Of a stretch of DNA of 11,559 bases, positions 1 through 6,247 are shown in pieces. Numbering within the stretch: the first letter of the stretch is position 1; every line of letters begins with the position of its first letter. The position numbers were made by a program, and so were the translations under genes. The stretch is from SKLM01 sp050049955 (GTDB lineage Bacteria; Chloroflexota; Anaerolineae; B4-G1): contig JASFVG010000112.1 in NCBI GenBank assembly GCA_050049955.1, positions 1 through 11,559 of the forward strand, in the 5' to 3' direction. The notes beneath the pieces are model-generated. The model had not been told where the DNA came from and did not search any database. It saw only the letters and a program-made list of their open reading frames with translations.

Positions 1-30
1 GCGATATCATCGCAAGTAGGGGGAAGTTCA

Positions 31-1425
31 ATGACGACGGCAGAGCGGTATGACGCCATCCTGATCGGCGCCGGACAGGCCAACAACTCCCTGTCCCGGG
101 CGCTGGCTCAGGCAGGCTGGAGCGTCGCCCTGATCGAGAGAGCGCATGTGGGGGGGACGTGCGTCAACGAGGGCTGCACGCCGACGAAGACGATGGTCGC
201 AAGCGCGCGCGTCGCCCACCTCACCCACCGGGCACCGGACTACGGCGTGGACACGGGCCCGCCAACCACTGACATGACCACCGTGCGAGAGCGGAAGCGT
301 TCCATCGTTGAGAGCTTCCGTACGGGAAGCCGGCGACGCATCGAAGAAACCCCGGGTGTCGACCTGCTTATGGGTGAGGCACGCTTCGCGGGCCCGAGGC
401 TGGTCGACGTCCAACTGAACGACGGTTCCCGGCGCCAGCTGACCGCCGAACGGTTGTTCATCAACGTGGGGCAGCGTCCTCGAGTCCCCGATCTGCCCGG
501 ATTGAGAGACGTGCCCAGCCTGAACTCGACCACGATCATGGAGCTGGATGTAGTGCCGGAGCATCTGCTGGTGCTCGGTGGGGGCTACGTCGGTGTGGAG
601 TTCGCGCAGATGTTTCGACGCTTTGGCAGCGCGGTCTCCGTCGTTCAGCGCAGCGAGCAGGTCCTCAACCAGGAGGACGCTGACGTCGCTGCCGAGGTGG
701 TCAGCATCCTGAACGAGGATGGCATTGAGGTCCTCCTCAACAGCGAGGCTCTCGATGTGAAGGAGGACGCGGAGGGACGCATACAGCTACGCGTACGCAC
801 ACCCGAGGGCGATCGCGTGCTGTCCGGTTCGCACCTCCTGGTGGCTGTGGGACGGGTGCCGAACACCAAGAGGCTCAACCTGGCGGCGGCCGGGATCGAG
901 ACGGATCCCCGCGGCTACATCCAGGTTGACGAGCGCCTGGCAACGAGCGTGCCCGGAGTCTATGCCCTCGGTGACGTCACCGGCGGACCTGCCTTCACCC
1001 ACATGTCCTACGATGACTACCGCATCATTCGGAATAACCTGCTTGACGGAGGCGATGCGACCACGACCGATCGCCTGGTGCCCTACGTGGTCTTCATAGA
1101 CCCTCAGCTCGGGGGCGTCGGGCTGACAGAGCGGCAGGCTCGGAAGCGGGGCCTTGAGGTCCAAGTTGCCAAGATGCCTATGAGCCGGGTCGCTCGCGCA
1201 CTCGAGGTGGACGAGCCGCGTGGGTTGATGAAGGTGATTGTGGATGGGAAAACCGACAGAATCCTGGGCGCCACCATCCTAGCCGTCGAGGGCGGTGAGG
1301 TGATGGCCATCCTCCAGACGGCCATGATGGGCGACCTGCCCTACACCGTGCTTCGGGACGCCGTCTTCGCCCATCCCACGCTTGCCGAGTCGCTCAACAA
1401 CCTGTTCGCGATGCTAGGAGAGTGA
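31..1425 (+). CDS. Mercuric-reductase-like FAD-dependent pyridine nucleotide-disulfide oxidoreductase
   Basis: The 464-residue protein has the class I flavoprotein disulfide reductase layout. An N-terminal FAD-binding fold (GAG at 13-15) is followed by the redox disulfide in GGTCVNEGCTPTK (Cys44, Cys49). A second dinucleotide fold for NAD(P)H has GGGYVG at 183-188, the second FAD contact is ALGDVTGG (Gly314-Asp315), and the C-terminal dimerisation domain carries HPTLAE (His448, Glu453). The CTPTKT context resembles MerA-like and orphan reductases more than lipoamide dehydrogenase. It lacks both an NmerA domain and the C-terminal vicinal Cys pair of true mercuric reductase, ending in AMLGE, so Hg(II) reduction is doubtful and the disulfide substrate is unknown. 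The third glycine of the FAD motif GxGxxG is Asn (GAGQAN). The ATG is preceded by AGGGGGAAG. The stop overlaps the possible GTG start of the next gene, implying one transcript. Fold assignment is sure; substrate is not. Confidence 0.87.
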   Translation: MTTAERYDAILIGAGQANNSLSRALAQAGWSVALIERAHVGGTCVNEGCTPTKTMVASARVAHLTHRAPDYGVDTGPPTTDMTTVRERKRSIVESFRTGSRRRIEETPGVDLLMGEARFAGPRLVDVQLNDGSRRQLTAERLFINVGQRPRVPDLPGLRDVPSLNSTTIMELDVVPEHLLVLGGGYVGVEFAQMFRRFGSAVSVVQRSEQVLNQEDADVAAEVVSILNEDGIEVLLNSEALDVKEDAEGRIQLRVRTPEGDRVLSGSHLLVAVGRVPNTKRLNLAAAGIETDPRGYIQVDERLATSVPGVYALGDVTGGPAFTHMSYDDYRIIRNNLLDGGDATTTDRLVPYVVFIDPQLGGVGLTERQARKRGLEVQVAKMPMSRVARALEVDEPRGLMKVIVDGKTDRILGATILAVEGGEVMAILQTAMMGDLPYTVLRDAVFAHPTLAESLNNLFAMLGE

Positions 1426-1433
1426 GCCAGACG

Positions 1434-2204
1434 ATGTCGTTCGCGACGAGGGATGGTCTGGCAGTACCGTCTGTGACCGCAGCACAGATGCGGGAGGTGG
1501 ATCGCATCGCGGTGGAGGATTTTGGCCTCGGTGTTCTCCAGATGATGGAGAACGCTGGTCGCAACCTTGCACAGAACGCAATGGCCATGCTGGCTACAGC
1601 CCAGCGCCCGGCAGAGCTTGAACGGGCTCAATGGGTCACCATCTTGGCTGGCTCTGGCGGGAACGGAGGTGGTGGCCTCTGCTGCGCCCGGCATCTGCAC
1701 AACCGTGGATTGCCGGTCTCGGTCGTGCTGAGCAAGGAGGCCGGCGATGTGATCGGCCCTGCAGCTGTTCAGCTCCAAGTCCTGCAGACGGCGGGCGTGG
1801 AGCCGGTGCAGGCCGATGAAGCCGAGGAGGCGATTCGCCGGGCGGCCCTTGTCATCGATGCTCTCATCGGATACAGTCTTCGCGGGGCCCCAAGTGGGCG
1901 AGTGGCCGAGCTGATCGATCTGTGCAACACCCACGCGGAGCGCGTGCTCTCCCTCGATCTCCCTTCCGGCCTCGACGCGACCACGGGCGAGGCACCCGGT
2001 GTCCTGGTGCAGCCCGAACGGACGCTGACGCTAGCGCTCCCCAAGACGGGACTGGAGGATGTCCGCGGTGAGCTCTACCTGGCCGACATCGGCATCCCGG
2101 CCCAGGTCTATCTAGGCCTCGGTTTCCATTTCGAGTGGCCATCCCGGCAACGGTACTGGATACCCTTGGAGGCTGAGGTCAGCGCACCCAGGGCTGGCTG
2201 GTAG
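1434..2204 (+). CDS. nnrE: NAD(P)H-hydrate epimerase (YjeF N-terminal domain protein)
   Basis: The protein matches the YjeF_N family, which interconverts the R and S epimers of damaged, hydrated NAD(P)H so that a dehydratase can repair them. Visible signatures are VTAAQMREVDR near the start, MMENAGR, a glycine-rich loop AGSGGNGGGGL, DALIGYSLRGAP, SLDLPSGLDATTG and the closing DIGIP. At 256 residues it is an epimerase-only form without the C-terminal ADP-dependent dehydratase (carbohydrate-kinase-like) domain. The usual loop is GPGNNGGDGL; here the Asp of GGDG is Gly and Pro is Ser, so activity may be altered. I chose ATG 1434, with AGGAG 13 nt upstream. A GTG at 1422 overlaps the upstream stop and would add four residues, but its Shine-Dalgarno would be only 1 nt away. 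Coupling to an upstream NAD(P)H-dependent flavoenzyme fits a cofactor-repair role. Confidence 0.9.
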   Translation: MSFATRDGLAVPSVTAAQMREVDRIAVEDFGLGVLQMMENAGRNLAQNAMAMLATAQRPAELERAQWVTILAGSGGNGGGGLCCARHLHNRGLPVSVVLSKEAGDVIGPAAVQLQVLQTAGVEPVQADEAEEAIRRAALVIDALIGYSLRGAPSGRVAELIDLCNTHAERVLSLDLPSGLDATTGEAPGVLVQPERTLTLALPKTGLEDVRGELYLADIGIPAQVYLGLGFHFEWPSRQRYWIPLEAEVSAPRAGW

Positions 2205-2246
2205 CCGTTGTTGGCCCGCAGATCTGTTTGCAGTCAAGGAGGCTGG

Positions 2247-2798
2247 ATGGCACAAGGCGCCTGGATCACCATCATCGACGAGGCCGATGCCAGTGAGGAC
2301 CTGGCAAGAGCCTATGCCCAAAGCGCCAGCCCGGCCACTGGCCGAGCGGCGAACATCATGAAGGTGCATAGCCTCAATCCCCCCTCGATGGTCGCCCATC
2401 GAGGCCTCTACCGCACGCTGATGTTTGGTCCCTCGCCGCTCAGACGATACCAGCGCGAGATGATCGCCGTGGTCGTGTCAACCCTCGCCCAGTGTGACTA
2501 CTGAATGACGCATCACGGGGAGTCTCTCCAACGACTGATCAGGGATGGTACACTGGTGGCCCAACTCAAGCAGGACCACACGCGTGTACGGCTGGCCGAC
2601 CCAGATCGGGCGATGCTTGACTACGTGGACAAGCTGACCCGCGCGCCGTGGACCGTTGCCGAGGCTGATGTTGAGGGTCTCCGCGCGGTCGGTTTCGAGG
2701 ATCGTGCCATCCTGGATATCGCGCAGATTGCTGCGTATTTCGCTTTCGTGACCCGGTTGGCGGACGGGTTGGGTGTGACACTTGAGGACGAGAAATAG
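2247..2798 (+). CDS. AhpD-like peroxidase-related protein with in-frame UGA at the redox Cys (candidate selenoprotein, CxxU)
   Basis: Reading through one TGA at 2502-2504 gives 183 residues, the normal size of the peroxidase-related / carboxymuconolactone decarboxylase (AhpD-like) family. Family features lie on both sides in the same frame: REMIAVVVSTLAQCDY before the TGA, and THHGESL, MLDYVDKLTRAP and AILDIAQIAAYFAFVTRLADGLGV after it. The motif reads Glu71-x11-Cys83-x2-[UGA86]-x3-His90. This is the spacing of the AhpD catalytic relay (Glu118, Cys130, Cys133 and His137 in M. tuberculosis AhpD), so the UGA replaces the reactive second cysteine. There is no frameshift and no other stop. ATG 2247 follows AAGGAGG at good spacing; an upstream TTG at 2208 is less likely. 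AhpD-like selenoproteins are known in bacteria, which supports selenocysteine insertion. Alternatives are a TGC/TGT-to-TGA nonsense mutation, a sequencing error, or reinitiation at the ATG directly after the TGA. A selenocysteine reading requires selABCD elsewhere in the genome. Confidence 0.85.
2502..2504 (+). other. In-frame UGA, candidate selenocysteine codon
   Basis: This TGA sits in the context tgt-gac-tac-TGA-atg-acg-cat-cac. Family members have a Cys codon here (CDYC followed by a variable residue and then HH), so a single base change separates TGA from TGC or TGT. The next codon is ATG, which makes termination and reinitiation formally possible, but no Shine-Dalgarno precedes it. Confidence 0.7.
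2517..2529 (+). other. SECIS-like hairpin just after the UGA
   Basis: GGGG (2517-2520) pairs with CTCC (2526-2529), with one G-U pair and loop AGUCU. A bacterial SECIS element typically has a short stem, a small apical loop with G among its first two bases, and a loop start roughly 16 or more nt after the UGA. Here the loop has G at its second base and begins 16 nt after the codon. Weak additional pairing is possible below it (2512-2514 with 2537-2539). An alternative fold is GGAG/CTCC with a 3-nt loop. The stem is short, so this is suggestive only. Confidence 0.4.
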
Positions 2799-2820
2799 GG
2801 ACACCAGGGAGGAGCAACCC

Positions 2821-4527
2821 ATGAGTCCTAGGGCCGAACGGCCAAGTATGGAACCACATCTGGGCCAGTATTGGGGCAGTGTCGAGGTGGCCATCGACGA
2901 AATCGCCCGAGACAACATCATCGAGCGCATCTGGAAGCACGATCACACTGTGTGGAGCCCCAGCCCCGATGAGATCACCAACCGCTTGGGGTGGCTGCAT
3001 ATAGCGCGTACTATGCGGGAGAACCTCCCTTGCCTGGAGAGGCTGGTTCAGGATGTGCGCGCTGACGGGTACACTCACGTTCTGCTGCTGGGTATGGGGG
3101 GCTCCAGCCTTGCGCCCCAGGTCTTCAGCCAGGTTTTTGGGGGCGAGGGCGGTCTCGATCTGGCCGTGCTCGACAGCACAGATCCAGGCGCAGTCTTGGC
3201 GGAGGCCAGACGGATAGACCTGGCGCGCACATTGTTCATTGTCTCCAGTAAGTCCGGTGGGACGGCGGAGACCCTTTCCTTCTTCAAGCACTTCTACAGC
3301 CACGGGGTCGAAGAGCTGGGTTCCGATGGAGCCGGCGAGCACTTCGTCGCCATTACTGATCAGGGCACAAAGCTGGCAAGCCTGGCTCGGGCACTGGACT
3401 TCCGCGCCGTCTTCATCAACGACCCCAACATTGGTGGGCGCTATTCGGCACTCTCGTTCTTCGGGCTAGTACCGGCTGCGCTGGTGGGTGTCGATGTGAC
3501 CCGTCTCCTCGACAGGGCACTAGCTATGGCCGAAAGCTGCGGGCCCAGCGTGGTCCCCCGCGAGAACGCCAGTGCCCAACTTGGCGCCATCTTGGGCCAG
3601 CTCGCCCGCTCCGGTCGAGACAAGGTCAGCTTCATCACCTCCGATAGGATTGCCATCTTCGGCGACTGGGTGGAGCAACTGATCGCCGAGAGCACGGGCA
3701 AGTCTGGAACGGGGATCCTGCCCGTCGTCCGTGAGCCTTTGGGAGCCCCCGAAGTCTACGGTGACGACCGGCTGTTTGTCTACCTCCAGCTGGACGGCGA
3801 CGATACTTACGACGAATGGACCCAAGGCCTAGACACTGTCGGACCCCCTGTCGTTCGCATCACGCTTCGCGACACCTACGATTTGGGCGGACAGATCTTC
3901 CTGTGGGAGCTGGCCACTGCCGTGGTCGGACATCGGCTCGGAATCCACCCCTTCAACCAGCCAAACGTCGAGGCCGCCAAAGTGCAGGCGCGCAGCATGA
4001 TCGCGCAGTACCAACAGACGGGTGAGCTCCCGCAGATGGACTCGGCACCCATCTCAGCAGAGGTCCTGAAACGTCACCTGGAGCAGCCTCACGCCGGTGC
4101 TCCCTCCCCGTACTCGAAGCGGGGTTACATCGCTCTGCAGGCCTTCGTTGAGCCCACGCCGGAGACGACCGCCGCTCTCCAGGCCCTGCGCGTCCGGCTG
4201 CGCGACCGGTATCGAATGGCGGTAACGGCCGGCTATGGGCCGCGCTTCCTGCACTCCACCGGCCAGCTCCACAAGGGCGACGCCGGCAACGGCCTCTTCG
4301 TCCAGTTCACTTCCGACAGCTTCCCCGACGCGCCAATTCCCGACGAACCGGGCCCGACGGCGAACGAAACGCGTCGACATCCCTCAATGACCTTCGGCGT
4401 GCTCAAGATGGCCCAGGCCCTAGGGGATCGCCGAGCGCTTGAGGACGCCGGTCGACGGGTGATCAGTATCCACCTTGGCGAGGACGTGCTGGAGGGGCTG
4501 GAGACCCTGATGCCGGAGCAGGGCTGA
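2821..4527 (+). CDS. pgi: Glucose-6-phosphate isomerase (stand-alone C-terminal half of the transaldolase/GPI fusion type)
   Basis: The 568-residue cytosolic enzyme interconverts glucose 6-phosphate and fructose 6-phosphate. SIS-domain sugar-phosphate motifs are visible in order: LLGMGGSSLAP (Gly91-Ser96), SSKSGGTAET (Ser142-Thr151), GGRYSALSFFGL (Gly205-Ser209), EQLIAESTGKSGTGILPV with the presumed catalytic Glu290, and GIHPFNQPNVEAAK (His376, Lys387). The C-terminal segment GYGPRFLHSTGQLHKG is typical of the GPI half of bifunctional transaldolase/GPI proteins. No transaldolase part precedes it. Start ATG 2821 has AGGGAGGAG at 2806-2814 with a 6-nt spacer; an in-frame ATG at 2782 would overlap the previous gene and lacks such a site. 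It lies 22 nt after the AhpD-like gene, so co-transcription is likely. It supplies the link between glycolysis and the pentose phosphate genes rpiA and rpe downstream. Confidence 0.92.
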   Translation: MSPRAERPSMEPHLGQYWGSVEVAIDEIARDNIIERIWKHDHTVWSPSPDEITNRLGWLHIARTMRENLPCLERLVQDVRADGYTHVLLLGMGGSSLAPQVFSQVFGGEGGLDLAVLDSTDPGAVLAEARRIDLARTLFIVSSKSGGTAETLSFFKHFYSHGVEELGSDGAGEHFVAITDQGTKLASLARALDFRAVFINDPNIGGRYSALSFFGLVPAALVGVDVTRLLDRALAMAESCGPSVVPRENASAQLGAILGQLARSGRDKVSFITSDRIAIFGDWVEQLIAESTGKSGTGILPVVREPLGAPEVYGDDRLFVYLQLDGDDTYDEWTQGLDTVGPPVVRITLRDTYDLGGQIFLWELATAVVGHRLGIHPFNQPNVEAAKVQARSMIAQYQQTGELPQMDSAPISAEVLKRHLEQPHAGAPSPYSKRGYIALQAFVEPTPETTAALQALRVRLRDRYRMAVTAGYGPRFLHSTGQLHKGDAGNGLFVQFTSDSFPDAPIPDEPGPTANETRRHPSMTFGVLKMAQALGDRRALEDAGRRVISIHLGEDVLEGLETLMPEQG

Positions 4528-4562
4528 TCGCGCATGGCGGTGTGAAGCGCGCCCGGCTACTT

Positions 4563-4601
4563 GTCTGGCGTCCTGGAGCCGCCCAATCCAGGCGCTCAGA
4601 C
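4563..4601 (+). other. Strong intergenic hairpin after pgi
   Basis: GTCTG (4563-4567) pairs with CAGAC (4597-4601), GCG (4568-4570) with CGC (4593-4595), and CCTGGA (4572-4577) with TCCAGG (4587-4592). The loop is GCCGCCCAA and there are single bulged T residues at 4571 and 4596. This makes 14 Watson-Crick pairs starting 36 nt after the pgi stop. No T-tract follows, so it is not a classical intrinsic terminator. It may be a 3'-end stabiliser, a factor-dependent terminator or an RNA regulatory element. Confidence 0.55.
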
Positions 4602-4618
4602 GAAGAGGTGCTCCGGCG

Positions 4619-4640
4619 CCGCCCTGTTGACATCGGGCGG
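4619..4640 (+). other. Second hairpin in the pgi-rpiA gap
   Basis: CCGCCC (4619-4624) pairs perfectly with GGGCGG (4635-4640) around a 10-nt loop that contains the TTGACA of the proposed rpiA promoter. Function is unknown; it would exist only in read-through RNA from pgi. Confidence 0.35.
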
Positions 4641-4654
4641 AATCGCCATAAGAT
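4627..4654 (+). promoter_or_regulatory. Putative sigma70-type promoter of rpiA
   Basis: A perfect -35 TTGACA (4627-4632) is followed after 16 nt by TAAGAT (4649-4654), four of six matches to TATAAT. Transcription would start about 4661, leaving a leader of roughly 55 nt before the rpiA GTG. It lies in a 188-nt gap, the largest break among the sugar-phosphate genes. Confidence 0.45.
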
Positions 4655-4715
4655 TCGGGTGCTGGCTGCCAGCACCGCGGGTCAGACCGGCCAGCCAAGA
4701 CCGAGGGAGTGAAGG

Positions 4716-5423
4716 GTGCACCGAGAGATCGCGCAGCGGAAGAGACGAGCTGGTGAGCATGCTGCCGGCTATGTGACCTGTGGCATGGTCGTCGGCCTCG
4801 GTCATGGCAGCACCGCCATCTTCGCACTGCGTCGCATTGCCGACCTGCTCCAGAAGGGCGAGCTTCGAGATGTCCTTGGCGTCCCTACTTCGACGCAGGT
4901 GGAGCAGGATGCCCGTGAACTGGGCATCCCCCTCACCACGTTGAACGACCACCTGGTGATTGACCTGACCATCGACGGCGCCGATGAGGTCGACGACCAA
5001 CTCAATCTCATCAAGGGCGGCGGCGGGGCGCTGCTGCGGGAGAAGATCGTCGCCCAGGCCAGCCGCCGCGAGATCATCGTAGTGGACCAATCCAAGCTCT
5101 CGCCTCGGTTGGGCACCCACTGGCCAGTACCCGTCGAAGTGACACCCTTCGGCTGGCGAACTCAAGTCGGCTTTCTCCAGTCGTTGGGCGGGGACGCCAC
5201 TCTGCGTTGCAGGGACGATGGATCACCCTTCAGGACCGATCAGGGCAACCTAATCCTCGACTGCCACTTTGGCGCTATAGCCGATCCCGAGGGGCTCGCG
5301 ATCCAACTCCTAGATAGAGCTGGCATCGTTGAGCATGGGATGTTCATCGGTCTGGCCTCAGACCTGATCGTCGGGACTGAGGACGGCATCCGGCACCTGA
5401 GGAGGCAGGACGCCATACCCTAG
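4716..5423 (+). CDS. rpiA: Ribose-5-phosphate isomerase A
   Basis: The 235-residue enzyme interconverts ribose 5-phosphate and ribulose 5-phosphate in the non-oxidative pentose phosphate pathway. Catalytic residues align with E. coli RpiA: IDGADE gives Asp87 and Asp90 (E. coli 81 and 84), LIKGGGGALLREK gives Lys100 and Glu109 (94 and 103), and DQSKLSP gives Lys127 (121). The phosphate loop is GLGHGSTA, where E. coli has GVGTGSTA, so a Thr is replaced by His30. The C-terminal GTEDGIRHL is the usual ending. Start is GTG 4716 with GAGGGA at 4703-4708, which places the N-terminal helix (KRRAGEHAAGYV) as in the family. A likely own promoter lies upstream, and rpe follows. Confidence 0.95.
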   Translation: MHREIAQRKRRAGEHAAGYVTCGMVVGLGHGSTAIFALRRIADLLQKGELRDVLGVPTSTQVEQDARELGIPLTTLNDHLVIDLTIDGADEVDDQLNLIKGGGGALLREKIVAQASRREIIVVDQSKLSPRLGTHWPVPVEVTPFGWRTQVGFLQSLGGDATLRCRDDGSPFRTDQGNLILDCHFGAIADPEGLAIQLLDRAGIVEHGMFIGLASDLIVGTEDGIRHLRRQDAIP

Positions 5424-5449
5424 CCACGCGTACTGTTCACAGAGCGACA

Positions 5450-5466
5450 CGTCTGCCCCGCAGACG
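5450..5466 (+). other. Hairpin in the rpiA-rpe gap
   Basis: CGTCTGC (5450-5456) pairs perfectly with GCAGACG (5460-5466) around loop CCC. GCAGAC occurs again at 5474-5479, so the left arm could pair with either copy. A second imperfect hairpin follows, with ACCGG (5478-5482) pairing CCGGT (5493-5497). No T-tract follows, so it is more likely an RNA-stability or processing element within a transcript than a terminator. Confidence 0.4.
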
Positions 5467-5526
5467 CTATCTGGCAGACCGGGCCGCTCGGGCCGGTTCG
5501 CTGCACTTGGTTTGGAGGGTACTACG

Positions 5527-6189
5527 ATGGTTTCGATTGAAGCCTCCGTTCTGTCGGCTGACTTCGCCCGCCTGGGTGAGCAGGCCCGCGAGGCGGAGGC
5601 AGCGGGTGTTGATGCCATACAGATCGATGTCATGGATGGGCGCTTTGTGCCCGTCATCACTTTTGGCGCTGGCGTGGTCCGGGCTCTACGGCCGCTTGTG
5701 AGCGTGCCCCTGGATGTCCACCTTATGATCGTGGAACCGGAACTCCACTTGGAGGCCTTCGCACAGGCAGGGGCCGATCGACTCATCGTGCACCAGGAGG
5801 CCACTCCCCATCTTCACCACGTTCTGCAGAACATCCGCAACCTAGGGATCCAGGCAGGCGTCAGCATTAATCCGGGCACGCATCCTGTCGTGCTCAAGGA
5901 AGTTCTCGATCTAACGGACCTGATCCAGGTGATGACAGTCAACCCGGGTTGGGGTGGGCAGGCGTTTCTCCACAGCCAGCTGGACAAGATTCGACGCTTA
6001 GGGCGGATGCTCGACGAGCGAGGTCTCAAGATACCCATTGGCGTTGACGGCGGCATCGATCCCACCACCGCGCCGCTGGTCGTCGAGGCCGGGGCCACAA
6101 TGATGGTCTCGGGGTCGGGCCTCTTCAACGACCGGGCATCTGTGGCAGACAATGTGGCGGCACTTCGCGCCAGCGTCGCCTCAACCTAG
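5527..6189 (+). CDS. rpe: Ribulose-phosphate 3-epimerase
   Basis: The 220-residue TIM-barrel enzyme epimerises ribulose 5-phosphate and xylulose 5-phosphate. Signatures in order are SVLSADFARLGEQ, IDVMDGRFVP (Asp34), LDVHLMI (His65), VMTVNPGWGGQAF, VDGGI (Asp174) and VSGSGLF. Three of the four usual metal ligands are present, but the first, the His in the common HVDVMDG motif, is Gln32 here (QIDVMDG). The Asn that usually follows FVP is Val43. The enzyme may bind metal differently or be a divergent paralogue. Start ATG 5527 has GGAGGG at 5514-5519 with a 7-nt spacer; the in-frame TTG at 5512 overlaps that ribosome binding site and is rejected. It lies 103 nt after rpiA and 58 nt before the regulator gene. 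Confidence 0.93.
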   Translation: MVSIEASVLSADFARLGEQAREAEAAGVDAIQIDVMDGRFVPVITFGAGVVRALRPLVSVPLDVHLMIVEPELHLEAFAQAGADRLIVHQEATPHLHHVLQNIRNLGIQAGVSINPGTHPVVLKEVLDLTDLIQVMTVNPGWGGQAFLHSQLDKIRRLGRMLDERGLKIPIGVDGGIDPTTAPLVVEAGATMMVSGSGLFNDRASVADNVAALRASVAST

Positions 6190-6219
6190 TTGGCAGCCAG
6201 CCTGTGTATCCATCGGGCT

Positions 6220-6233
6220 CGGGCTAACGCCCG
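6220..6233 (+). other. Small hairpin in the regulator leader
   Basis: CGGGC (6220-6224) pairs with GCCCG (6229-6233) around loop TAAC, ending 14 nt before the regulator ATG and close to its weak Shine-Dalgarno (GGTAGGT, 6237-6243). It could affect translation initiation of the regulator. No T-tract is present, so it is not a terminator. Confidence 0.3.
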
Positions 6234-6247
6234 TATGGTAGGTCACC

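Noticed and set aside
1..30. End of a preceding gene (possible TAG at 17-19)
   Set aside because: Only a few codons are visible, too little to support a call.
28..564. Long minus-strand frame opposite the FAD oxidoreductase
   Set aside because: It is a GC-rich antisense shadow with no recognisable motif; the + strand frame has clear family signatures.
31..1425. True mercuric reductase and a mercury-resistance locus
   Set aside because: There is no C-terminal cysteine pair, no NmerA domain and no merR, merT or merP nearby.
2208..2504. Separate short gene ending at the TGA, plus a second gene from 2505
   Set aside because: Both parts are halves of one family-length protein in the same frame, joined exactly at the redox Cys, so one recoded gene is the better model.
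2782..2820. Upstream start for pgi
   Set aside because: It overlaps the AhpD-like gene, while ATG 2821 has a strong ribosome binding site and starts a family-like N-terminus.
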